A DNA stretch of 5,951 bases from Acidobacteriota bacterium (GCA_003131705.1 PKUY01000356.1:1674-7624), one strand, 5' to 3'; positions 1 to 5,537 are shown, numbered from the stretch's first letter. Translations and numbers: made by a program. The notes: generated by a model from the letters alone, not told the origin.

Positions 1-1083
1 TTCGCGCTGCTCATTCAACTGCTGCGTCATTCGGTTGAACGCAAGCGCGAGCTGGCCGAGCTCGCCGCTCCCGCGAACATTTACGCGCGCGTTCCAATTC
101 CCTTCCGAAACCTCGCGCGCACCTTCGGCGAGTTTCCGCACCGGGCTCGTGACCCGCGCCGCACCCCACCAGCTCAACAAAAGTCCAAAGAACAAACCCA
201 TGCCCGCAACCGCAAATGCGAGCAGGCGAATACGCCGTTCGAGCAGCACGACCTCGCGTTGCGAACTGCCCACAAGCAGGACACCGAGGACTTCCCCTTG
301 CCGCCCGAGAAGCGGCAGCGCATGAAAAGATTCGGCGCTGGCGGGTTCGGGCGTCCAGTCGATCTTGAGCGTCTGCTTGCTTGGCTGGCGTTGCTCCTGT
401 TCGATGATAGGGGCGAGGCGTTCGCCCTCAAGCACGGGCCCTGATTCGTCAATGAGATTCGTCGCCTGAAAGTTCGGATCGAGATTCAGATACAGGAGCG
501 CGCGCATATCGGCCGGCAGGGCGAGGGAAGCAAGAAAATCCTTCCCGAGCCGCTCGCCTCCCACGATATACAGATCCTTATCGCCAACGCGCACGGTAGC
601 AACCGACATCAGGCCCAACGCCGGACCGTCCTGCGTATCCACTTTCATGAGGAACGATCCGAGCCGCGCCCAGTCTTGCAGCTGCGTTATCCAGTCCATT
701 TTGTATCCAAAGCGAGCGCGCCATTCGTTCGAGGAAATGATTGACCCGTCGCTCGCGACCAAGTCGAGCAAGTCGAGCTGATGAGATTGAGCCAGGCCGG
801 CAGAGTCGTTCACATAGACGGAGACGTCGGCCTGAGGGCGGCTCAAGTCGATCGCCATGCGCACGGTACCTTCCGCATCGGCAATTCCTTGCACCCGGTG
901 GACAATACCTTCTCCGCGGCGATCGAACTCGCGCTCGAATTGCGAAACGAGCGCTTCGCCGTGCAGGCGATTCGATTCTTCAAACGCGCGGCGCGTCACC
1001 GTGGTCACACCCACCGCGACGACGCCAACCGACAGCAACAGCGCGAAGGTGACCAGCAGGAAAAGTTTCGTGCGGAACGTCAT
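1..1083 (-). CDS. HAMP-domain membrane sensor protein, probably a histidine kinase (N-terminal 361 residues, 3' truncated by window edge)
   Basis: I translated the minus strand from the ATG at 1083; the frame stays open to base 1, giving 361 residues with no stop. Residues 7-27 form a transmembrane helix after a short basic N-terminus (MTFRTK). Residues 30-282 would be periplasmic and look Cache-like, with a DGSIISSNEW segment near 112-121. Residues 285-306 form a second helix. Residues 306-359 fit a HAMP linker: a TSPVRKLAEGAREVSEGNW segment, then the GELGQLALAFNRMTQQL signature. This is the standard layout of sensor kinases. The output domain (kinase, cyclase or other) lies beyond the edge, so 'kinase' is inferred. 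The ATG overlaps the stop of the upstream binding-protein gene (ATGA), and GAGGAAAA at 1090-1097 is a good ribosome-binding site, so translational coupling is likely. The membrane-sensor call is firm; the output type is unknown. Confidence 0.85.
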   Translation of the reverse strand, partial: MTFRTKLFLLVTFALLLSVGVVAVGVTTVTRRAFEESNRLHGEALVSQFEREFDRRGEGIVHRVQGIADAEGTVRMAIDLSRPQADVSVYVNDSAGLAQSHQLDLLDLVASDGSIISSNEWRARFGYKMDWITQLQDWARLGSFLMKVDTQDGPALGLMSVATVRVGDKDLYIVGGERLGKDFLASLALPADMRALLYLNLDPNFQATNLIDESGPVLEGERLAPIIEQEQRQPSKQTLKIDWTPEPASAESFHALPLLGRQGEVLGVLLVGSSQREVVLLERRIRLLAFAVAGMGLFFGLLLSWWGAARVTSPVRKLAEGAREVSEGNWNARVNVRGSGELGQLALAFNRMTQQLNEQRE

Positions 1084-2237
1084 TGGGAATTTTCCTCGAG
1101 CCACACGTCCGTAAACGGCCAGCCTTCGCCTGCTGTGGGCGCCTTCCAATTCCTCACGCGCGCGCCCAGGCCGTACACCTGCGGAAGCCAGACGAGCGGT
1201 ACGACGCGATAGCTGCTGAGGATCTCGCGCTCTCGCTCGTAAATCTGCTGGGCTGAAGCTCCCTCAGGCAGCAGCGGAGCTGGGTCAATCCCCTCAATCG
1301 GGTCGAGCGCAGTTACGAAATCCGTGAGCGCTTCTCGCGGGTGCGGCGAAATCATCCACAGACGCATGAGCCGCGCACCATCTTTGGCAGGCGAAGACGC
1401 AGCGTTTGCATTCGCTTCGGCTGAGATCACGATGCCAGCTTCTCGCGCGTTCACTACGATCCGCTCTGCGACACTCTGCTCCAGCGAGTCGCTGGCATCA
1501 TATCCCAACACAATCTTGGGCGAGCCACCGATCTGCGCCCACAGATCTTTCGCTGCGGGAGCGTCCCGCGATGTCGAAAACAAAAACGCCGTGCCGCTGG
1601 ACCATTGCGGCAGCAAGTCTCCCGCCGGTTCGCCTCCCTTCTGCAAAATGAAATTGACGATGGCGGCGCGATCGATGGAGCGTGCCAGCGCTTCGCGGAC
1701 CCGAGCGTCTTCCGCAGGAGGCCGGCCGGAGACAAAAACAACGGCCAGCAATTCATCCGGCTCCGAGGTGCTGACACGCATGCCACGTTCGGAGGCGCGG
1801 CGGGCTTCTTCAGGAAGAATTTCCGCGACGTCCGCTTTCCCGAGTTCGAGATCTAGCAAGCGATCTCGCGCCGTGCGCCCCATCTGGATTTCAACGGAGT
1901 CCACGAACGGTCTGCCGCCCCGATAATTTTCATTGGCCGCGAGCACGGCGCGTTTCCCCGGTTCCCATTCGGAGATTCGAAATGGACCCGAGCCGGGAAC
2001 GCCGGCGAAAGTTCCATCCGGGTTGCGATGATCGTAGAGCAGGGCGGCAATTTCATCTTTCGCGAAGGCTTCATGCGAATTCGCAGCCGCTACGGCTGGG
2101 TCCGGTGAACTCACCACCGCGCCGATTTCCACGCGCAACTTGCCGCCATACTTCGGACGACGCGACGGCCGGCCGCGGCCGGCAGCCGCGAGCACAAGCG
2201 CGAGAAGCAAGCTAGTGGCTGCAAGTCGCCGTGACAA
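1080..2237 (-). CDS. Short family-5 extracellular solute-binding protein (oligopeptide/nickel-type), exported
   Basis: The product has 385 residues. Residues 1-20 (MSRRLAATSLLLALVLAAAG) are a Sec-type signal peptide with no clear lipobox cysteine. YGGKLRVE (30-37) matches the first strand of SBP_bac_5 proteins. PGSGPFRISEWEPGKR (81-96), ANENYRGGRPFVDSVEI (101-117) and DARVREALARSIDRAAIVNF (177-196) are hallmark segments of the family. The tail IYEREREILSSYRVVPLVWL (332-351) matches the usual C-terminal lobe. Family members are usually about 500-550 residues. Here the long stretch between the first strand and the GSGPF motif shrinks to roughly 45 residues, so much of the N-terminal lobe is missing without a frameshift. 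The start is TTG at 2237, backed by GAGG at 2244-2247 with a 6-nt spacer. It overlaps the upstream gene by 26 bp and the sensor gene by 4 bp. With no permease or ATPase in view, a ligand-sensing role with the sensor is inferred. Ligand unknown. Confidence 0.88.
   Translation of the reverse strand: MSRRLAATSLLLALVLAAAGRGRPSRRPKYGGKLRVEIGAVVSSPDPAVAAANSHEAFAKDEIAALLYDHRNPDGTFAGVPGSGPFRISEWEPGKRAVLAANENYRGGRPFVDSVEIQMGRTARDRLLDLELGKADVAEILPEEARRASERGMRVSTSEPDELLAVVFVSGRPPAEDARVREALARSIDRAAIVNFILQKGGEPAGDLLPQWSSGTAFLFSTSRDAPAAKDLWAQIGGSPKIVLGYDASDSLEQSVAERIVVNAREAGIVISAEANANAASSPAKDGARLMRLWMISPHPREALTDFVTALDPIEGIDPAPLLPEGASAQQIYEREREILSSYRVVPLVWLPQVYGLGARVRNWKAPTAGEGWPFTDVWLEENSQ
1090..1097 (-). 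promoter_or_regulatory. Ribosome-binding site (GAGGAAAA) for the HAMP sensor gene
   Basis: The minus strand reads GAGGAAAA, then TTCCCA, then ATG. The site lies inside the last codons of the upstream gene and supports the ATG at 1083 that forms the ATGA overlap. Confidence 0.6.
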
Positions 2238-3369
2238 TGTACGCCTCGAAGTTTCCGGTTTTCAGGTTCTGCACCACGGCGTTGGCAACTCCGCCGGTCC
2301 CCGCCCACCAAAGTGAAGTGACCGGGCCATCGAACGCAACCGGCTTCCCCGATGCCAGCGCTCCCTGACCATTCACCGAACTGACTTCGTATGCCTGAAC
2401 AACATCCGTTTCGGTCCAATCACCTTTGCCGGTAGCCAACACAACCCGCCGGCCGTCACATTCAAGCGATAGCTTCACGGAGTCGCCACCCAGGTCGGAA
2501 ATCTTCGGCGCGGATGCGTCCTCTCCGTTCCACGATTGCGTGCCCGGATCCACAAAGCCGCACTGAATTGTATCGGGGTTCCCGAAATCGCCTTTGCAGT
2601 CGATGCCGGGTATTCTCGCGATGCCCGCGCCGATGCCGTGCGACAGGTCGATGTGTCCGCGCGGCGCGCGCAGCCAGGGCCTCAGGGGCGGGATGGTGAT
2701 CGACTGGCCGAGTTGCCATTGCGAGTTCTTGCGAATGTAGAACATGATCCGTCCCGCTTCGAGAACGATCATCGTGGGATCTTTTCCGGCAGATGGCGGG
2801 GGCAACGCGAAGTCGAGAATTTTTCCGGACGGCTCCCAGTTCAGGTTTTCGTCGAGCACAACTCCGCCGTTTCTTCTGGCGCTCGGCGCGCCCTTCGACA
2901 GGGTAAGCAGAAACACTTGTTCCGCCACGTCGCGTCGAATCTTCGCTACGATCACGTAACCCTCGACACCTTCCGAAAAAATCACATTGAGATCGGCATC
3001 GACCGGCTCCGCGGCGACGATACGGAAGCGTCGATTGGTCAGATTCAATTTCAGGCGTTCGTCAATTGCTACAAATTCATCCGCGGAAAGTGACGATATG
3101 TTGCTGGTCATGAGCTCAATCCTGGCAGGCGGCGGGGACACGGTTGCAACTTTGTCCACAAGCTCGCGCAGCTTGTCGGCCCATTCGATCGACGGCAGAT
3201 TGCTGGTCTGACTTTGCCTCTGAGTTTGCACTGCGACAGACGCGTCCGTTTGCTGCAACCCGTCTGCCAAAACGCTGCGAGGAAGCATGCCGCCGCGGGT
3301 TTCGACAACTAAAAATGATAAAAGAAAAATTAGGCGCAGAAGGGAGAGGATTCGGTGGGACGGCCGCAT
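2212..3369 (-). CDS. Secreted protein of unknown function, with a possible CsgG/LpoB-like N-terminal part and a beta-rich C-terminal part
   Basis: From the ATG at 3369 the product has 385 residues. Residues 1-27 (MRPSHRILSLLRLIFLLSFL start) form an exported-type signal sequence with a basic n-region and hydrophobic core. Residues about 61-160 (DKLRELVDKVA, SSLSADEFVAIDERL, ADLNVIFSEGVEGYVIVAKI) read as a compact alpha/beta domain of the kind seen in CsgG/LpoB-like envelope proteins; this is pattern resemblance only. Residues about 225-385 are beta-rich, with Cys258, Cys270, Cys304 and Cys383 as possible disulphides, and a C-terminal segment GPVTSLWWAGTGGVANAVVQ (348-367) then TGNFEAYIVTATC. 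I recall similar secreted proteins in acidobacterial genomes but cannot name a family. It leads the operon with the binding protein and the HAMP sensor. An alternative TTG start at 3426 has a better ribosome-binding site but would put 19 extra residues before the signal peptide. Function unknown. Confidence 0.8.
   Translation of the reverse strand: MRPSHRILSLLRLIFLLSFLVVETRGGMLPRSVLADGLQQTDASVAVQTQRQSQTSNLPSIEWADKLRELVDKVATVSPPPARIELMTSNISSLSADEFVAIDERLKLNLTNRRFRIVAAEPVDADLNVIFSEGVEGYVIVAKIRRDVAEQVFLLTLSKGAPSARRNGGVVLDENLNWEPSGKILDFALPPPSAGKDPTMIVLEAGRIMFYIRKNSQWQLGQSITIPPLRPWLRAPRGHIDLSHGIGAGIARIPGIDCKGDFGNPDTIQCGFVDPGTQSWNGEDASAPKISDLGGDSVKLSLECDGRRVVLATGKGDWTETDVVQAYEVSSVNGQGALASGKPVAFDGPVTSLWWAGTGGVANAVVQNLKTGNFEAYIVTATCSH
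2244..2247 (-). promoter_or_regulatory. Ribosome-binding site (GAGG) deciding a TTG start
   Basis: The minus strand reads CGAGGCGTACA and then TTG. No in-frame ATG fits, and the TTG is followed directly by a well-formed signal peptide. The GAGG with a 6-nt spacer therefore fixes the start at 2237, inside the upstream gene. Confidence 0.55.
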
Positions 3370-3431
3370 CGGCTTTGGCCAGGAGCGCAAGGATTTCGTA
3401 ATTTTGCATGGTAGCACAACGCTCAAAAGCT

Positions 3432-3448
3432 CTCCGGCTTAGCCGGAG
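3432..3448. repeat. Perfect 7-bp inverted repeat (CTCCGGC-TTA-GCCGGAG) upstream of the secreted-protein gene
   Basis: The arms are 3432-3438 and 3442-3448 with a 3-nt loop; 3431-3449 (wobble) and 3430-3450 may extend the stem. On the minus strand the second arm provides the GGAGAG that would serve as Shine-Dalgarno for the possible TTG start at 3426, so the folded RNA could hide that site. It could equally be a short REP-like palindrome. Confidence 0.6.
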
Positions 3449-3487
3449 GGAAACTGCGGACTAGGTCACAGTGGCGGGGAGCCGGCT

Positions 3488-3579
3488 GGGAGCTTCGTTC
3501 TTAACTCTTATGGCGATGGTCTTCGCTGCGGCGGTGGGGTCGCAAAGGCCATCGCTTTCAAGTATCGGGCGAAGCTCCC
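3488..3579. repeat. Nested inverted repeats forming a possible 92-nt stem structure
   Basis: The outer arms GGGAGCTTCG (3488-3497) and CGAAGCTCCC (3570-3579) are perfectly complementary over 10 bp. Inside them, GCGATGGTCTTCGC (3513-3526) pairs with GCAAAGGCCATCGC (3542-3555), 12 of 14 positions Watson-Crick on DNA. On a plus-strand RNA one of the two mismatches becomes a G-U pair; on a minus-strand RNA it stays an A-C mismatch. Two nested stems of this length suggest a folded RNA or a mobile-element relic. Confidence 0.6.
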
Positions 3580-3597
3580 GGCAAGGGTTTTTGCCGG
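3578..3597. terminator. GC-rich hairpin, possible terminator (weak U tract)
   Basis: CCGGCAA (3578-3584) pairs with TTGCCGG (3591-3597) around a 6-nt loop GGGTTT. It lies 78 bp beyond the SPFH stop on the minus strand. There is no run of T after the stem on either strand, so intrinsic termination is uncertain; with the neighbouring long hairpin it could act as a transcript 3'-end stabiliser. Confidence 0.4.
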
Positions 3598-3603
3598 CGT
3601 TAC

Positions 3604-3670
3604 TCCCGAACCGGTCTGGTTTCACACCGGGTGCTTGACCAAATCCCGTGAGACGCCAGACCGTTCGGGA
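3604..3670 (-). terminator. Long near-perfect hairpin directly after the SPFH stop codon
   Basis: The arm at 3604-3619 (TCCCGAACCGGTCTGG) pairs with 3656-3670 (CCAGACCGTTCGGGA) over 15 bp with one bulged base. The stem continues inward through TTTCA/TGAGA and CGGG (3628-3631)/CCCG (3645-3648) to a loop of about 13 nt. It begins 4 nt after the TAG of the SPFH gene. The position fits a transcript 3' end; no U tract follows, so factor-dependent termination, an mRNA-stabilising hairpin or a palindromic repeat are all possible. Confidence 0.55.
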
Positions 3671-3674
3671 ATCT

Positions 3675-5048
3675 CTACGGTTTTGTCGTTGCGCCCTCGG
3701 ACGAATCCGGTCCGGCTGGCGAACGCGCCCCTGCTGGCCCATCATTCGCCATCGCCGAGCGCAGCACATCATTTGTGAAAAAGAATTTGCCGTCGTTCGG
3801 AACCATCATGATCTGCACGCGATCGGACAGGCGCTGAGCAACCGTGAACTGCACCAGCAGCGGATTGGCTTTGAGCGCCGCCGCCTGAAGCTGCATCTGT
3901 TCCGCTTGGGCCTGCGAGGTTATGCGAATGCGATTCGCCTCAGCCTCGGCAAGTAGGTTCTGGCGCTGCTGTTCGGCCTTGCTGTCAATTACCTTGGCCT
4001 GCGCGTCCGCGTCCGCGTTCTGAATGGTGGCTTCCTTGCGCGCTTGGGCTTCGAGTCGCGACTGCTCAATCTGCTTCTGCTTGAGCGGGAGCGTATAGTG
4101 CATGGCATCCGACTGTGCCTTAGCCATGATCACTTGCGATTCGGCGTCGCCCTCGGCATGCTTTACTTCGCGCGCTTTCGCCGCTTCGGCTTGCGACTCG
4201 GCAATCGCCACGCGCTTTTGTTCGATCTCTGCATCCACCGACGTGCGGTCGTCTTCCTGTTCCTTCAGTAGCAAATCTTCGAGCCCTTTCGCGTATTCCT
4301 CGGGCAATTCGACTTTACCCAAAAGCACTTCCTTTACGACGATGGCATCGCCGGCGAGCCGCGAGGTGATGAGTTGCGCGGCGCGCGCGCGGAATTCTTC
4401 TCGCTTCACGGCGAAGACGTCACGCACCACGTAATTCGGCGCAAGCTCGTGGAACGCGCTCACCACGACGGGCGCGACAATCTCCTGGTCCACGGGCTGC
4501 GGCAGGTTTGCCTGGATGTAATCGAGTCGCTTGGGGTCGACGCGGTAGCGCACGGTGACGGCGACGCCGACGGAGAGGCCTTCGCGTGTCTGGACATTCA
4601 GCACTTCGAGCTTTTCGCCACGGAGTTCAAATGCAGCAGTGGCGAAGACGCGGTCGCGGATATCGAAGAATGCGACACGATCGACCAGCGGGAGAACGAG
4701 GTGCGTGCCGGGATAAAGCGCCCCGGGGCGGACTCCCGATATTTGGCTGACGCGGACGGCAGCCATGCCGTCCGGTACGACGAGGATGCTCGAACCCAGC
4801 AGACCTAGCGCCGCGCCTATACACATAAGCTTTGCGGCGGCATTCCAACGGATCACCCGGCGGGTGCGCAGTCCGACGCGCGCAGGAAGGCGAGTCTGGT
4901 CAGGCTCGGCGGCGTCTGTGGGACGCTCGCCGCGGCGCAAGATGCGGTCGAGCTCGAAGGCGAGATAAACGTCGTAGAGCACCATGGCCGCGGCACAGAC
5001 CAGGAAACCGGAATAGATCACTAACAGCATGTATTTCAGAAACAGCAT
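3675..5048 (-). CDS. SPFH/band-7 domain membrane protein (prohibitin/flotillin-like)
   Basis: The product has 457 residues. Residues 7-28 and 73-91 are hydrophobic helices separated by a charged linker (ERPTDAAEPDQTR). The SPFH domain follows at about 95-255: VRPGALYPGTHLVLPLVDRV, FDIRDRVF, LNVQTREGLSVGVAVTVRYRVD, then the segment with VVKEVLLGKVELPEEYAKGL. Residues about 255-390 form a long Ala/Glu/Gln-rich coiled coil. NPLLVQFTVAQRLSDRVQIM (395-414) matches the C-terminal motif of prohibitin-like members. Such proteins assemble into ring- or cage-like membrane scaffolds affecting proteases, lipid domains or stress tolerance. The start is set by GAGGAGG five bases before the ATG at 5048; a longer open frame reaching 5366 gives a low-complexity, non-homologous-looking N-terminus and is rejected. 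No NfeD-type partner gene is next to it, but a membrane microprotein lies 86 bp upstream in the same direction. Confidence 0.9.
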   Translation of the reverse strand: MLFLKYMLLVIYSGFLVCAAAMVLYDVYLAFELDRILRRGERPTDAAEPDQTRLPARVGLRTRRVIRWNAAAKLMCIGAALGLLGSSILVVPDGMAAVRVSQISGVRPGALYPGTHLVLPLVDRVAFFDIRDRVFATAAFELRGEKLEVLNVQTREGLSVGVAVTVRYRVDPKRLDYIQANLPQPVDQEIVAPVVVSAFHELAPNYVVRDVFAVKREEFRARAAQLITSRLAGDAIVVKEVLLGKVELPEEYAKGLEDLLLKEQEDDRTSVDAEIEQKRVAIAESQAEAAKAREVKHAEGDAESQVIMAKAQSDAMHYTLPLKQKQIEQSRLEAQARKEATIQNADADAQAKVIDSKAEQQRQNLLAEAEANRIRITSQAQAEQMQLQAAALKANPLLVQFTVAQRLSDRVQIMMVPNDGKFFFTNDVLRSAMANDGPAGARSPAGPDSSEGATTKP

Positions 5049-5053
5049 GGCTT

Positions 5054-5059
5054 CCTCCT
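5054..5059 (-). promoter_or_regulatory. Strong Shine-Dalgarno (AGGAGG) fixing the SPFH start
   Basis: The minus strand reads GAGGAGGAAGCC and then ATG at 5048, a consensus-quality site with a 5-nt spacer. It places the start 106 codons inside the longest open frame. Confidence 0.85.
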
Positions 5060-5071
5060 CTACCCTAAGAA

Positions 5072-5116
5072 CGCCCGGCGGGCGGTCGCAGAGTTGACCC
5101 TGAGCGCCATTGGCGC
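5072..5116. other. Two small hairpins in the gap between microprotein and SPFH gene
   Basis: CGCCC-GGC-GGGCG (5072-5084) and GCGCC-ATT-GGCGC (5104-5116) are perfect 5-bp stems with 3-nt loops inside the 86-bp gap. They may tune relative expression of the two genes or be chance in GC-rich DNA. Confidence 0.35.
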
Positions 5117-5134
5117 GGCAAGGGTTTGCGTCTG

Positions 5135-5281
5135 CTACGACTGCCGGTCTTGCTGCTGGCTGCGAGGTGCGGGCATTAAGCTGGTCAGGCCGTATAGCCC
5201 GACCCATTCGAGCCCAAGCGCCAGTGCCAATGCCGCCAGAATCGCGCTCGCCACCTCTGCAAATGCGATAAAGCTGTCCAT
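5135..5281 (-). CDS. 48-residue single-helix membrane microprotein upstream of the SPFH gene
   Basis: The reading frame from ATG 5281 to TAG 5135-5137 encodes MDSFIAFAEVASAILAALAL (1-20), continuing ALGLEWVGLYGLTSLMPAPR (21-40) and a polar SQQQDRQS tail. Residues about 5-35 are one hydrophobic, Ala/Leu-rich segment with Glu9 and Glu25 near its ends, as expected of a small inner-membrane protein. GGAGG at 5287-5291 lies 5 nt before the ATG, an excellent ribosome-binding site. The SPFH gene follows 86 bp downstream in the same direction, so co-transcription is likely and a partner or regulator role for the SPFH scaffold is inferred. I do not recognise a named family. The main alternative is a chance frame, which the strong site and coherent hydrophobic pattern argue against. 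Confidence 0.65.
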   Translation of the reverse strand: MDSFIAFAEVASAILAALALALGLEWVGLYGLTSLMPAPRSQQQDRQS

Positions 5282-5286
5282 GGCCG

Positions 5287-5291
5287 CCTCC
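5287..5291 (-). promoter_or_regulatory. Shine-Dalgarno (GGAGG) of the membrane microprotein
   Basis: The minus strand reads GCGGAGGCGGCC and then ATG at 5281. The site is the chief reason to accept such a short frame as a gene. Confidence 0.65.
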
Positions 5292-5302
5292 GCTTACTCG
5301 AA

Positions 5303-5321
5303 AATCCGCCGCTGGCGGATT
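5303..5321. repeat. Perfect hairpin AATCCGCC-GCT-GGCGGATT in the microprotein leader
   Basis: The arms 5303-5310 and 5314-5321 are exactly complementary with a 3-nt loop. On the minus strand the stem ends in GGATTTTC, a short T run, and lies 21 bp before the microprotein ATG. It may be an attenuator-like leader hairpin, or a REP-like palindrome. Confidence 0.55.
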
Positions 5322-5368
5322 CGCCTGGCGCGCACCCTGCTGCTTTGTGCGCCCGACGGTGAGCACAT

Positions 5369-5397
5369 ATGCAGACGCATAGCCACCAAGCTTTCAA
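5369..5397 (-). promoter_or_regulatory. Weak sigma-70-type promoter candidate for the microprotein-SPFH operon
   Basis: On the minus strand TTGAAA (5392-5397) is followed after 17 nt by CTGCAT (5369-5374). The -35 is 5/6 to consensus but the -10 is poor, so the position is a guess. A start here would put the 5303-5321 hairpin inside the leader. Confidence 0.22.
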
Positions 5398-5525
5398 TGG
5401 ACGGCAAAGCACTTACAGGCATGGAATCTGCTTCCGCTTGTGGCGGGCCAAACACGCCGTCGAAAAAGACACGCGATCAGAAGCGCGATGTCAGGGATTT
5501 CAGTGCGGGTGTGGATGCGAACTCG

Positions 5526-5537
5526 GGAACTTGTTCC
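5526..5537. promoter_or_regulatory. Perfect 12-bp palindrome GGAACTTGTTCC, possible operator
   Basis: GGAAC and GTTCC are exact inverted arms around TT. It sits in the middle of the divergent intergenic region, where a dimeric regulator could control both sides. It has a 2-nt spacer, not the 4-nt spacer of the GAAC/GTTC LexA box. No second copy was seen in the window. Confidence 0.3.

Larger units (their letters stand above)
3427..3674. other. Highly structured intergenic region between the SPFH gene and the sensor operon
   Basis: This 248-bp stretch (305 bp if the downstream gene starts at the ATG at 3369) holds no convincing gene. A minus-strand frame of about 100 codons crosses it but overlaps the SPFH 3' end, has no domain-like sequence and is interrupted conceptually by the palindromes. 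The region is packed with inverted repeats at 3432-3448, 3488-3579 (nested), 3578-3597 and 3604-3670. It probably carries termination of the SPFH transcript and may carry a leader or small RNA for the downstream operon. Confidence 0.6.

Noticed and set aside
1324..1926. Plus-strand frame of 200 codons antisense to the binding-protein gene
   Set aside because: Typical high-GC antisense shadow: low-complexity Ser/Arg/Ala translation, while the opposite strand carries conserved SBP motifs.
2536..3093. Plus-strand frame of 185 codons antisense to the secreted-protein gene
   Set aside because: No plausible start signal or family pattern; the opposite strand has a signal peptide and a coherent domain pattern.
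3461..3772. Minus-strand frame of 103 codons overlapping the SPFH 3' end and the intergenic region
   Set aside because: No ribosome-binding site or domain-like pattern, and it runs through several palindromes. The SPFH frame, with clear homology-type motifs, occupies its first part.
5049..5366. N-terminal extension of the SPFH frame to 5366
   Set aside because: The added 106 residues look like random translated GC-rich DNA, and they overlap the microprotein. The AGGAGG next to ATG 5048 is a far better start and is followed by a membrane helix.
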